In this document: positions 24,503 to 33,240 of the stretch, one piece after another
Numbering within the stretch: the first letter of the stretch is position 1
Layout of the letters: each line of letters begins with the position of its first letter
Assembly: GCA_001767525.1 (NCBI GenBank)
Contig: MELF01000038.1
Coordinates: 30,591-94,590 of the forward strand
Source of the DNA: Acidobacteria bacterium RIFCSPLOWO2_12_FULL_68_19
GTDB lineage: Bacteria > Acidobacteriota > Vicinamibacteria > Vicinamibacterales > UBA2999
Direction: 5' to 3'
Length of the DNA stretch: 64,000 nucleotides
The notes under the pieces: generated by a model
What the model saw: the letters and a program-made list of their open reading frames with translations, nothing else
Databases searched by the model: none
What the model was told of the DNA's origin: nothing
Program-made: the position numbers and the translations under genes

Positions 24503-25413
24503 GGTCGTCCCCCTCTCTGCTCCTCTAATGTGGCTCGATACATCGCCTCTTGAATGTCGGTCTCGAGATGACAGTTCGCGGCGTCGATGAATGGGTTCGC
24601 GCCGCCGCTCCGTAGTTTCTCGTGCTTGGCCTGCATGTTGTACTGCGCGGGATGGTCGCCGAGCGGAACGTCGCACGGCAGGGACCGTACGACCGTGAAC
24701 GTGCGCTCGAACTCGGCGACGACCTCGGGCGACGGCGCAGCCGGCGCGCGCAGGCTGCAGTTGATCACCACGTTGTAGGAACGCCCGCCCTCCTGCACTC
24801 TCATCGTCCACGTGGTGCAGCCGCGGGTGTGCCCCGCCGTCAGATGCGCCGTCAGCGTCGTCCCGCCCAGCGTCACCGTGTCGCCGTCCTGGAGCATGCG
24901 GTCGATTGTCTGTTCCCGATCGCCCACCTTCATCGCCCGCAGCGCAGGCACGTCCTGGGCCATCGCCATGGTCCGCGCGCCGGTCATCTGCCTGACCAGC
25001 CCGTCCCCCTCCTGATGGTCGCGATGGGCGTGCGTGCCGAGCACGATCTTCACGTCGGCGAACGTGAACCCGAGCTGCTCCACCGATTTGGCGATTGTCG
25101 GCACGTTCCGTTCGTACGTGGTGTTGATCAAGACGTGCCCCTCGGGCGTCGTCACGAGGAACGAGCTGAGGGTTCGCGTCCCGACGTAGTAGATGTTGCC
25201 GATCACGCGGTGCGGAGTGAACGCCGTCGTCTGATCCGCCTCGGTCCCCATGTTCCGCGCGAGGATCGACCGGGGCGTATAGGTCTGCCCCCGAACGGTC
25301 ACGGCCGGACGGTCCGGCGGCGGCTGTCCCTGCGCCCCGGCGAGGCGCGCGCCGCCCCCTGCCGTCGTCCCGACGAGACCTGCAACGACCGCCAGCCTGC
25401 ACAGGTGCCTCAC
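24499..25413 (-). CDS. Subclass B3-like metallo-beta-lactamase-fold protein
   Basis: 304 residues from a GTG at 25413 with GGGAGG just upstream. Signal peptide to about ARLAGAQG. The full B3 zinc set is visible: H128-x-H130-x-D132-H133, H195 in TAGHTRGCTTW, and H254 in PLGDHPAQYNM. The spacing and the GHTRGCTTW motif are those of B3 enzymes (compare L1, FEZ-1). B3-like proteins of soil bacteria can hydrolyse beta-lactams, though many are of unknown specificity. The gene is followed immediately by a second MBL-fold gene, an uncommon tandem. Confidence 0.85.
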   Translation of the reverse strand: MRHLCRLAVVAGLVGTTAGGGARLAGAQGQPPPDRPAVTVRGQTYTPRSILARNMGTEADQTTAFTPHRVIGNIYYVGTRTLSSFLVTTPEGHVLINTTYERNVPTIAKSVEQLGFTFADVKIVLGTHAHRDHQEGDGLVRQMTGARTMAMAQDVPALRAMKVGDREQTIDRMLQDGDTVTLGGTTLTAHLTAGHTRGCTTWTMRVQEGGRSYNVVINCSLRAPAAPSPEVVAEFERTFTVVRSLPCDVPLGDHPAQYNMQAKHEKLRSGGANPFIDAANCHLETDIQEAMYRATLEEQRGGRP

Positions 25414-25489
25414 ACGCCCTCCCAAGCGTGGAATTGTAGCCGGATTCCGGTGCGCCGCGAGATCTCCTTGATCGAGGAATGACCTGTCG

Positions 25490-25552
25490 TTCACCCTTCC
25501 GCGTTCTCGATTCTCGGTTCGTGTTCCGGTGCGGTTCTTCCAGGTTCCTGGT
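25490..25552 (+). repeat. Period-7 tandem repeat, TTCTCGG family (9 units)
   Basis: TTCACCC, TTCCGCG, TTCTCGA, TTCTCGG, TTCGTGT, TCCGGTG, CGGTTCT, TCCAGGT, TCCTGGT in exact 7-base register. The first five units parallel those at 7388-7429 in the same order. Lies between the Mut7-C gene end and the B3-like gene start. Confidence 0.75.
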
Positions 25553-25577
25553 CCCCGGGGGGGTGGGCGACGGAGCG

Positions 25578-26315
25578 TCAATCCCGACCGAGCGCCCTTC
25601 TCAGCAATGTCTGTAGGCGCTCGTAGTGCGACCCGCGCCAGTAGACGCGCCCACAGACCTCGCACAGGCAAAACCGGTCGAACTCCGCACGCGTACGCGG
25701 CGGCAGGCGATCGAGCACCGCCTCTTTCGTCACCGGACGCAGCTCCACGTTGCAGCAGAGGCAGCGGGTGAACGGCCTGGCGCCCGCGGCAAGCGTGAAC
25801 CGGCGCACGATCTCCGCGAACTGTCCCGGCGGGTCGGCGCTGCGCACCCAGCAGCCCCACCGCACCTCGGTGCGCTTGAGCAGCTCACGGTCCCGCGTCA
25901 GCACGACGCGCCGGTCGCGCCGGCCCATGCGGGCGATCTCCGCGTCCTCGGCGAGCACGGCGGCGTCGAACCCTGCCAGCCGGAGGAGTGACGCGAGCTT
26001 CCGCAGGTGGATGTCGAGAACGAAGCGCACCGGTTCCGGCGGCGGCGCGCCGACGCGCAGGACGCCGCCCAGATCGACCGATCGGAAGGCAGGATAGACG
26101 GCGATGCGGTCGCCGTCTCGCGGCACGTGGCCGACGTCGACGGCCGTGCCGTTGACGACGATGAGGTCGACCTCGGAGTGCGGTACGCCGAGCGCCTCGA
26201 TGGCGTCCTTCACCGACGAGAGTCCGCGCAGCGCGTGGAGGGACCCACGGCCCCGCCGCTCCGGCCGCACGAAGTCGTTCAGCTCACCGTAGAACCGGAA
26301 CCATGCTGCCGGCAT
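25578..26315 (-). CDS. Mut7-C RNase domain protein with N-terminal ubiquitin-like domain
   Basis: 245 residues. Residues 1-85 form a ubiquitin-like (Mut7-C ubiquitin) domain: RFYGELNDFVRPERRG, IEALGVPHSEVDLIVVNG, GDRIAVYPAF. Residues ~95-235 are the Mut7-C RNase domain: FVLDIHLRKLASLLRLAGFD (PIN-like acidic site), VVLTRDRELL, and a zinc ribbon formed by RCLCCN and CEVCGRVYWRG. It is a widespread but poorly studied fusion, predicted to be an RNase. It follows the MFS gene by four bases on the same strand, so the two are likely one operon. Confidence 0.9.
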   Translation of the reverse strand: MPAAWFRFYGELNDFVRPERRGRGSLHALRGLSSVKDAIEALGVPHSEVDLIVVNGTAVDVGHVPRDGDRIAVYPAFRSVDLGGVLRVGAPPPEPVRFVLDIHLRKLASLLRLAGFDAAVLAEDAEIARMGRRDRRVVLTRDRELLKRTEVRWGCWVRSADPPGQFAEIVRRFTLAAGARPFTRCLCCNVELRPVTKEAVLDRLPPRTRAEFDRFCLCEVCGRVYWRGSHYERLQTLLRRALGRD

Positions 26316-26319
26316 TGCC

Positions 26320-27600
26320 TCACTGCGGCTCGGTTTCCGCGACGACCCGCGCGCCGGAGGGCAAGGTGGCCATCCGCTCGCGCGCCAGCAGCCAGACGGC
26401 GACGAGCACGAACGCGAGACACGAGAGTTCGAGCGACAGCCGGACGCCGATGAACGTGCCGATCACCCCGACGGTGATGCCGCTCCCGGCGCGCAGTCCC
26501 AGCATCGACGTGTTGAAGAGGCCGACGATCGTGCCGCGCACCGAGGCCGGCGCCAGCATCTGCACGAGGGTCTGCGCCATCGAGGTGAACGCGATGCTGA
26601 AGACCCCCGCGACCACCAGGAACCCCACGGCAGCCGCGTAGTTCTGCGCAAGCGGGAAGAGCCCCATGGCGATTCCCCAGAGAATCGCGAACAGGATCGC
26701 CGTGCGGACGCTCGGCCGCAGATTCGCGCCCCCCTCGAGCCAGAGGACGCCGACGACCGCGCCCGCCGCGTTGGCCGCCAGCAGAATGCTGTACAGCGCC
26801 CCGCCGTCGTCGGCGCCGAGGTACTGGGCGTACTCCGGCATCTGTGCCTGGAAGGCGTTGCCGACGAAGAAGGACGAGGCGCCCGCCAGCACGATCATCG
26901 TCATGATCCGCGAGTCGGCACGGACCGTCGCCAGCACGCGGACGACATCGCTCCAGGCGAACGGCCGCGCGCTCCGTCCCACCGCCCGTACTCCGTGTCC
27001 CGTGTAGGGCGTGCGCAACGCGAAGATCGTGAACGGGAGGAAGATGAGAACGTTCGCCAGCAGTCCCCAGGCGGGGCCGAGCAGGAGCATGAGTCCGCCG
27101 CCAATGGCCGGACCCAGCAGGATGGCCAGGTAGCGGCTGCTCGCGTTCAGCCGGATGGCGCTCGGGAGCTGCTCGGTCCCGACCATCTCGTGAATGATGA
27201 GCTGCGAGGCGGGCGCCACGATCACGCCGGCGGCGCCGTGAATCAGCAGGATCACCACCGCGTGCCACATCTCCAGCGTGTCGGTCAGGAACAGCAGCCC
27301 CCACGCGCCCGACGCCACGATGAAGAGCGCCTGGGAGGCGTGAATCAGCTTCCGGCAGTCGTACCGATCGGCCAGGGCGCCGGTGTGCAGCGAGAAGAGC
27401 AGGAACGGCACCCAGTGGCTGATCACCGCGAATCCCGCCAGCGCCGGCGAGTGGAACTCCTCGAACATCACCCAGTAGCTGATGACGTGCTCGATGTTGT
27501 CGGCAATCATCGACAGCAGCAGGACGATGAAGTACCGGCGATACGCGGGAACGTGGAGGGCGGCGAACTTCGGCGACGACGAGGGCGACTCTGCGGGCAT
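26320..27600 (-). CDS. MFS transporter, EntS/MFS_3 type
   Basis: 426 residues, about 12 transmembrane helices. The sequence opens FAALHVPAYRRYFIVLLLSM and has the MFS loop motif GALADRYDCRKLI, with VIVAPASQLIIHEMV and NASSRYLAILLGPAIGGGLM typical of enterobactin-exporter-like MFS_3 members. Substrate unknown: such carriers export siderophores, drugs or macrolides. ATG at 27600. The reading frame stays open far upstream, but that is only a shadow of the neighbouring NHL gene. It is co-directional with, and four bases from, the Mut7-C gene. Confidence 0.88.
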   Translation of the reverse strand: MPAESPSSSPKFAALHVPAYRRYFIVLLLSMIADNIEHVISYWVMFEEFHSPALAGFAVISHWVPFLLFSLHTGALADRYDCRKLIHASQALFIVASGAWGLLFLTDTLEMWHAVVILLIHGAAGVIVAPASQLIIHEMVGTEQLPSAIRLNASSRYLAILLGPAIGGGLMLLLGPAWGLLANVLIFLPFTIFALRTPYTGHGVRAVGRSARPFAWSDVVRVLATVRADSRIMTMIVLAGASSFFVGNAFQAQMPEYAQYLGADDGGALYSILLAANAAGAVVGVLWLEGGANLRPSVRTAILFAILWGIAMGLFPLAQNYAAAVGFLVVAGVFSIAFTSMAQTLVQMLAPASVRGTIVGLFNTSMLGLRAGSGITVGVIGTFIGVRLSLELSCLAFVLVAVWLLARERMATLPSGARVVAETEPQ

Positions 27601-27659
27601 CCTGAAGAGTGTACTGGAACGAAGAGGGCCGCAGCCCGGCGGGCTCCGCCCCGGCCTGC

Positions 27660-28820
27660 CTATCGCGTGGAAGTGGCTCCCCGCACCATCAGCTTGACGA
27701 TGCGCCAGTTGTTCATGTCGGCGACGAGCAGCTCGTTCTCCGACGGACAGGCGAGGCCGTGCGCCCAGTTGAACTGGCCGATCCCACGCCCCGACTCGCC
27801 GTAGTAGCCTGTAATCCTGCCGTCGAGCGTCATCTTGTAGAGCCGCCCCGGCTCGGAATCCATCACGTAGAGGTACTGCGTCGGCGTGTTGGTGATGCAC
27901 ATCGTCCAGGGCGCCGTCTCGTCGGGACGATTCTTCGTCACGTTGCCGAGCACCGGGTGGCGCATCTTGTCGTAGGGGACGTTCATGTGCAGGAAGCGCT
28001 GGAAGCGCCCGTCGCCGTCGAACACGTGGATGCGGCGGTTGCCCCGATCGCCCGCGTAGATGTTCCCCTGGCGGTCGATCTGCATGGTGTGGACGTTGCG
28101 GAAGTGGCCCGGGTTCAGGTTCGCGTGCTCGCCCCCTTCGCCGTACTGTCCCCACGTCTTGATCCAGTTGCCGTTCTTGTCGAACTTCGCGATGCGGTTG
28201 TTGACGTACCCCTCGCTGACGTAGATGTTGTCCTGTGCGTCCCAGCCGATGTCGGTCGGGCCGTTGAACAACCCATCGACCGGCACTGCCTGCGGCGGCT
28301 CCGGCCGGTGATACTCCCCTTCGTACCCTTCGGGCCGCCGGCCCAGATTGAGCGTCACGTAGCCGGCGGGATTGAACTTGACGACCGCGTTGGTCCCCTT
28401 GTCGACGACCCAGAGGTTGTCGTACCGGTCGAAGCGGACCGAGTGGCCGTAGCCGAGACCGTAGACCCCCTGCCCCATCTCCTTGACGAAGCGGCCGTTG
28501 CGATCGAAGACGAGCAGTTGGGTCGTGGCGTTCCCGTAGAGCGGGCCCGTCGTGGCCGATCCGGGATGGTTGAGGACGACGATCTCGCCCTTCGAGTTGA
28601 CCGCCACGGCGAGCGTCTCGCCGAGATTCATCGTCGGGGGGTACTTCAGGAAGTCGGCGATGAACTCGACCTGCAGCCGCGGGGCGCCCGCGTTGTCGGC
28701 CGGCATCGGGGCCTGGGCCGAGGCCGGAGCCGCCCATGGTGACGACCCCCGGAGCTCGATGAGGAGCAGCAGTACGGCGAGCGCTACGAGCGCCGCCGGA
28801 AGCAGGTGGAACCGTCGCAC
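27660..28820 (-). CDS. Secreted NHL-repeat beta-propeller protein
   Basis: 386 residues with a membrane-spanning signal sequence (ALVALAVLLLLIELRG) and an NHL propeller: GETLAVAVNSKGEIVVLNHP, GYGHSVRFDRYDNLWVVDKG, PTDIGWDAQDNIYVSEGYVN, NVHTMQIDRQGNIYAGDRGN and LACPSENELLVADMNNWRI. This set resembles PAL-type amidating lyases, as do the proteins at 21357 and 53432. The YVSEGY.N.RI.KFD.NG motif is especially typical of the acidobacterial subgroup. Probably periplasmic; substrate unknown. The upstream spacer carries a period-7 repeat. Confidence 0.82.
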   Translation of the reverse strand: MRRFHLLPAALVALAVLLLLIELRGSSPWAAPASAQAPMPADNAGAPRLQVEFIADFLKYPPTMNLGETLAVAVNSKGEIVVLNHPGSATTGPLYGNATTQLLVFDRNGRFVKEMGQGVYGLGYGHSVRFDRYDNLWVVDKGTNAVVKFNPAGYVTLNLGRRPEGYEGEYHRPEPPQAVPVDGLFNGPTDIGWDAQDNIYVSEGYVNNRIAKFDKNGNWIKTWGQYGEGGEHANLNPGHFRNVHTMQIDRQGNIYAGDRGNRRIHVFDGDGRFQRFLHMNVPYDKMRHPVLGNVTKNRPDETAPWTMCITNTPTQYLYVMDSEPGRLYKMTLDGRITGYYGESGRGIGQFNWAHGLACPSENELLVADMNNWRIVKLMVRGATSTR

Positions 28821-28841
28821 GGCACCCTCCTTTGAAAACTT

Positions 28842-28883
28842 GCGAGTGGCGAGTGGCGATCGATGATTGGTCGTTCTCGATTG
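28842..28883. repeat. Period-7 tandem repeat, GCGAGTG family (6 units)
   Basis: GCGAGTG, GCGAGTG, GCGATCG, ATGATTG, GTCGTTC, TCGATTG in 7-base register, in the spacer between the phosphofructokinase and NHL genes. The motif differs from the other families. Confidence 0.55.
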
Positions 28884-28962
28884 CGCGCGTGGTGATTATG
28901 CCACGTGGGGCCGATCCGCACCCGGTTCGCGTAGGGCCGAACCGTTCGAACACCTGGTCGGA

Positions 28963-30261
28963 TCAGCGCGGCGAAGCGGGTCCTCCGCCGTGTGGATCGA
29001 ACACGAGCGGCGGTGGCTCGTTCGCAACCAGGTACTCGAACCGGCGGCGGAACTCCTGTTCCGGCAGCTTCGCCGTGGCGGCGAGCTTGGCCAGCTCGTG
29101 CGGGTCGTCGAAGTCGTCCCTGCGCAGCCGGATCATGTACCGGCGCGCGATCGCATAGCGCGTCGAGCCGATATCGACCAGCCGCGTTCGTGGGCGCCCC
29201 GCCGGGCTCGCGAGCGACTCGAACGAGATCGGCACGAGACGGCCCCCTTCCATCGAAATCACCGCTCCCGAACCGCCCGCCAGGACGTACTTGGCCGCGC
29301 AAAAGCCGAGATCCCGCGCGTATTCCACATCGAACGGTATCGGGTCGGCGCAGCGAAGTTCGTACCCGATGCTCTTGGCCACGATCGTCGTCTTGATTCC
29401 AAGCTCCCGCAGCCGAGCGACGGCCTGCGCCTTGAGGATCTCGCCGAGGTTGACCTCCGCGATCCGAAGGTGACCGTGGGAGTCTCGCTCCACCTCATGG
29501 AGGCCCTCGAGGTCTGCCGGCGCGATGTCGAGCACGACGCCCTCGGCGACGACCGCCACGCCATCCGGGCGGCCGGCGCTCAGGCGCTTGATGATCGCGC
29601 CGACGAGCGTATCGACAATCGTCCGGAGACGGATGGGAGCCTCGAACTCCTCCGCGATGAGCGTCACCGTCGCTCCAGCGGCCTTGCCAATCCCGAGCGC
29701 CAGATGCCCGGCCTTGCGCCCCATCGTGACAACGAAGTACCAGCGCGAGGTCGTCTTGGCATCGACCATCAGGTTCTTGACGATCTCCGCGCCGTAGTGC
29801 CGAGCCGATTGATAGCCGAACGTGTCCACGTGCGCCGGCAGGTCCATGTCGTTGTCGATCGTCTTCGGCACGTGAACGACGCGCAGCCGGCCGCCCGCGC
29901 GACGTTCGAGGCGCATGGCCGAGAACGCCGTGTCGTCCCCGCCAATGGTGATGAGCTGCGACACGTTCAGCCGCAGCAGGCTCGAGATCGTGTTGTCCAG
30001 GAGCACGTCATCGACAGTGGGATTGGCACGCGAGATGCCGAGGTAGGAACCACCGCGGAAGTGGATGCGGCTGACCGCATCGATCGTGAGTGGCGTGACG
30101 CGGCTGATGTCGCCGGCCATGATCCACTCGAAGCCGTCGCGCACGCCGACGACCGGCACGCCTTCCAGGCAGGCGCGAATCGTGGCGGCGCCGATAACGG
30201 CGTTGATTCCTGGTGCGGGCCCTCCGCCGACGAGGATGGCCAGGCCCTTGTGGTGCTCCAT
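28963..30261 (-). CDS. 6-phosphofructokinase, PPi-dependent type
   Basis: 432 residues. The phosphofructokinase motifs are clear: LVGGGPAPGINAVIG at the N-terminus, IGGDDT (Gly107-Thr111), VPKTIDNDMDLP with the catalytic Asp136, TMGRKAGHLAL, and YELRCADPIPFD. GGDDT in place of the GGDGS of ATP enzymes, together with the Lys in PKTIDND, is the accepted mark of pyrophosphate-dependent enzymes. It would phosphorylate fructose 6-phosphate reversibly with PPi in glycolysis. It follows the TolC-terminated efflux operon by about 125 bases and probably has its own promoter. Confidence 0.9.
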   Translation of the reverse strand: MEHHKGLAILVGGGPAPGINAVIGAATIRACLEGVPVVGVRDGFEWIMAGDISRVTPLTIDAVSRIHFRGGSYLGISRANPTVDDVLLDNTISSLLRLNVSQLITIGGDDTAFSAMRLERRAGGRLRVVHVPKTIDNDMDLPAHVDTFGYQSARHYGAEIVKNLMVDAKTTSRWYFVVTMGRKAGHLALGIGKAAGATVTLIAEEFEAPIRLRTIVDTLVGAIIKRLSAGRPDGVAVVAEGVVLDIAPADLEGLHEVERDSHGHLRIAEVNLGEILKAQAVARLRELGIKTTIVAKSIGYELRCADPIPFDVEYARDLGFCAAKYVLAGGSGAVISMEGGRLVPISFESLASPAGRPRTRLVDIGSTRYAIARRYMIRLRRDDFDDPHELAKLAATAKLPEQEFRRRFEYLVANEPPPLVFDPHGGGPASPR

Positions 30262-30386
30262 CTACATGGAAGTGTACTGCCAGCCGGTGCGCCAGTAGAG
30301 GCATATCCAGTCTACGTCGAGCTCGTTCGCCGCGGCCGGGGACATCGCGGCGGAGACACGTCACTCGCGCGACCCCGAGCGATGGA

Positions 30387-31922
30387 TCACGGCGCCTCCT
30401 GCGCCTGCTCGAGATCGACGAGCACCTTGCGGAAGTCGAGCAGCGCCCGCAGCTCGTTGGTCTGCGCCGTGGCGAGGTCGCGCTGCGCCTGCAGGACGAG
30501 GAACGTCGTCGACAGCCCCACCTGCAGCCGCGCGTTCTCCGCGTCGAGCCGCCGCCCGGCGAGCTGCCGCGCCGACATCGACGCCTGCACCTGCTGGCTC
30601 GTGTTCATCACCTGGTCGGCCAGCCGCGCGATCGTGGCGGCAATCTCGAGCTCCAGTGTCCGCAGTCTCGCGTCCACCTGACGACGCTCGACCCGGCCGC
30701 GGGCGGCGGCCGCATCGGCGGCGCTCGTACCGAGCGGAACACTCACGGTCACGCCAGCGATCCACGTCGGGTAGTCGAGCGAGCCCATCGCGCCAAGCGC
30801 ATCGAAGTACCCGCCCGGAATCGCGCCCACGCCCGTCGTGCCCAGCACGTTGCCCGTCCGCAGAATCCGGGTGCCGCCGACGCCGTTCAGCGTGAGCGCC
30901 AGATTCAGGTCGACCGCCGGCTTCCGCTGATCGTCCAGCAGCCGGAGGTTGAGCTCGGCGCTCTCGCCCTGCCGCCGCAGCACGTCGACGTCGGTGCGGT
31001 TGGCGATCGCCCGCGCGACGATGGCCGCGACGTCAAGGGCCGGCATCGTCTCGTACCCGGGACGGTCGGTCGGCGCGAGCGTCGTTCGCCACAGCGGGTC
31101 GGTCGTGTCGGTCACGATGAGCTGTCCGAGCGCCACCTGCGCCGCTCGCCACGCCCCTTCGGCCGCCACCGCGGCCTGCGTGCGCGCGGCGACCTCGGCG
31201 TCCGACTGCAGGACGTCGATCTCCGCGACGGTGCCGAGCTCCAGGCGCAGGCGGTTCTCCTGTGCCTGCCGCTCGGCGAGCGCGACCGACTGCCGCGCCG
31301 TCTGCAGCGCATCCACTGTATAGACGAGATCCCAGTAGGCGCGCCGGACGGCCGCCAGGATCTGCCCCGTCCGCTGTCGCGCGGTCGTGTCGGCGGATGC
31401 TCGACCGAGCCTGGCCTGCGCCACCTGTTCCCGAGTCTGATCGATCCGGAAGCCCCGGAGCAGCGGCTGCGTGAGGGAGGAGGTCACCGACGAGGCGTAG
31501 CTCGGATTGAAGTTCGCGAACAGGTTCGACGTCGCCTGCCGGTCGTTGCCGAAGTCGACCGACAGACGGCCGCCGCCCCACTCGAGCGCCTTGTCCACGG
31601 TCGACCCGTACGACGAGGTCGTGTTCTGGACGGAGGTCACGCCGGCCCCGCCGACGAGCTGATTCGTCGCCGGATTCGTCTGGTTCCGTTGCGTCAGATA
31701 GGTGGTGACCGTCGTCCCGAAGGCGGCCTGTCGTTGGACGATCGTGAGATCGGCCGCCTCCACGCCGAGGCGGGCTTCGATGAGCTGCGGGTTCGACTCG
31801 ACCGCGCGCCGCTCCGCCTCGGCGAGTGACAGCGGAGTCCCGGCGAATGGATCGGACTGCGCCCCCGCGGTCGCGGACCAGAGCAGCGCCGACACGACGA
31901 GACGGATGCGACACATGGACAT
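30387..31922 (-). CDS. TolC-family outer-membrane efflux protein
   Basis: 511 residues: signal peptide (WSATAGAQSDP) and two repeats of the outer-membrane-efflux fold with long alpha-helical hairpins (LSLAEAERRAVESNPQLIEA, LQTARQSVALAERQAQENRL, VERRQVDARLRTLELEIAAT, LQVGLSTTFLVLQAQRDLAT). It forms the trimeric exit duct for the MacA/MacB pair encoded upstream: the start at 31922 is three bases past the stop of the permease gene. It is the last gene of the seven-gene operon starting at 37318. Confidence 0.92.
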   Translation of the reverse strand: MSMCRIRLVVSALLWSATAGAQSDPFAGTPLSLAEAERRAVESNPQLIEARLGVEAADLTIVQRQAAFGTTVTTYLTQRNQTNPATNQLVGGAGVTSVQNTTSSYGSTVDKALEWGGGRLSVDFGNDRQATSNLFANFNPSYASSVTSSLTQPLLRGFRIDQTREQVAQARLGRASADTTARQRTGQILAAVRRAYWDLVYTVDALQTARQSVALAERQAQENRLRLELGTVAEIDVLQSDAEVAARTQAAVAAEGAWRAAQVALGQLIVTDTTDPLWRTTLAPTDRPGYETMPALDVAAIVARAIANRTDVDVLRRQGESAELNLRLLDDQRKPAVDLNLALTLNGVGGTRILRTGNVLGTTGVGAIPGGYFDALGAMGSLDYPTWIAGVTVSVPLGTSAADAAAARGRVERRQVDARLRTLELEIAATIARLADQVMNTSQQVQASMSARQLAGRRLDAENARLQVGLSTTFLVLQAQRDLATAQTNELRALLDFRKVLVDLEQAQEAP

Positions 31923-31924
31923 AC

Positions 31925-33145
31925 TTACTCGTAACGCAGCGCGTCGATGGGATCGAGCGCCGCCGCTTTTCGGGCCGGATAGAAGCCGAAGAAGATACCA
32001 ATCGCCGCCGCACAGCCGAACGACAGGAGCACCGCGTCGACCGTGACGAGCGACGACCACGACATGAGACGGCCGAGAAGGTAGGAGGCGCCGAATCCGA
32101 CGGCGATCCCGATGGCGCCTCCTGCCAGGCTCAGCACCACCGCCTCCATGAGGAACTGCAGGAGCACGTCGACGTCCCGCGCCCCGACCGAGAGGCGCAA
32201 CCCGATCTCGCGGGTCCGCTCCGTGACCGACACCAGCATGATGTTCATGATGCCGATCCCGCCGACGAGCAGCGACACGGCGGCGATGCTCGCCAGCAGA
32301 TACGTCATCGTCGTCGTGGTCGACGTGAGGATGCTCGCGATCTCCTCCTGCGTGCGGACCATGAAGTCATCGTCTCCGCCGGGCGGAATCGTGTGCCGCT
32401 CCCGGAGCAGCGCACCGATGGCCCTCGTCGTCTGCGCCGTGTCGACGCCGTTCTCGGTGGAGATCGTGATGTCGCGGAGATGGTCCTGGCCGAGCAGGCG
32501 CTTCATGGCCGTCGTGAACGGCACGTACACCATGTCGTCCTGGTCCTGCCCGAACATCGCCTGCCCTTTGGTCGCCAGCACGCCGATGACGCGAAACGGC
32601 TGGTTCCGGATCCGAATCACCTGCCCGATCGGGTCCGTGCCCGACCCGAAGAGCTGATCCCGCACGACCGATCCAATGACGGCGACGCGGGCGGATCGCC
32701 GGATGTCGTCTTCGGTGAAGAAGCTCCCGAACTGCAGGGGCCACGACCGAATCGCCGGCAGCGCCTCGCTGGTGCCCTGCACGACCGTGTTCCAGTTGCC
32801 GGTGCCCGCCACCACCTGCGTGCGCGTGACGACACCCGGCGAGAGGTACCGGATGCCGGAGATCTCGCGGCGAATCGTCTCGGCGTCCTCGATTGTCAGC
32901 GTGGTGGTCGCCCCCTGCCCGCCGCGCACGGGGCCGAATCCGCCGGCGCCCGCGTTGACGAGGATGACGTTGGACCCGATCGTGCGGATCTGCGCCTCGA
33001 TCGTGGCGCGGGCGCCGCTGCCGAGCGCCATCATCACGATGACGGCGGCGACGCCGATGATCATGCCGAGCGCGGTGAGCGCCGTCCGCATCGTGTTGCG
33101 CCGCAGCGCCTTGATCGCCACGACGAACGTCATCAGGAGTGACAT
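31925..33145 (-). CDS. MacB-type ABC transporter permease
   Basis: 406 residues with the MacB layout: first transmembrane helix in LRRNTMRTALTALGMIIGVA, a ~200-residue periplasmic domain (SNVILVNAGAGGFGPVRGGQ, SPGVVTRTQVVAGTGNWNTV, VRIRNQPFRVIGVLATKGQA), then three helices of the FtsX domain (SIAAVSLLVGGIGIMNIMLV, TREIGLRLSVGARDVDVLLQ). It couples cytoplasmic ATP hydrolysis to mechanical pumping of periplasmic substrates through TolC. The ATPase is a separate gene here (33162), unlike E. coli MacB, which is a fusion. Confidence 0.93.
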   Translation of the reverse strand: MSLLMTFVVAIKALRRNTMRTALTALGMIIGVAAVIVMMALGSGARATIEAQIRTIGSNVILVNAGAGGFGPVRGGQGATTTLTIEDAETIRREISGIRYLSPGVVTRTQVVAGTGNWNTVVQGTSEALPAIRSWPLQFGSFFTEDDIRRSARVAVIGSVVRDQLFGSGTDPIGQVIRIRNQPFRVIGVLATKGQAMFGQDQDDMVYVPFTTAMKRLLGQDHLRDITISTENGVDTAQTTRAIGALLRERHTIPPGGDDDFMVRTQEEIASILTSTTTTMTYLLASIAAVSLLVGGIGIMNIMLVSVTERTREIGLRLSVGARDVDVLLQFLMEAVVLSLAGGAIGIAVGFGASYLLGRLMSWSSLVTVDAVLLSFGCAAAIGIFFGFYPARKAAALDPIDALRYE

Positions 33146-33160
33146 GCCATCCTCAAGGGG

Positions 33161-33240
33161 GTCAGACCCCGGTGATGGGGCGACTCAGGGTTGCTGAAAT
33201 GGGTGCATGACCTCGAGTCGCCCTATCGCCGGGGTCTGCC
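33161..33240. repeat. Imperfect inverted repeat (26-base arms) at the end of the ATPase gene
   Basis: The left arm (33161-33186) and the right arm (33215-33240) match at 23 of 26 positions as reverse complements, around a 28-base loop. The arms contain GGGTCAGACCCC-type palindromic words seen as dispersed repeats in many GC-rich bacteria. The last ~25 codons of the ATPase gene are made of this repeat. Confidence 0.75.
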
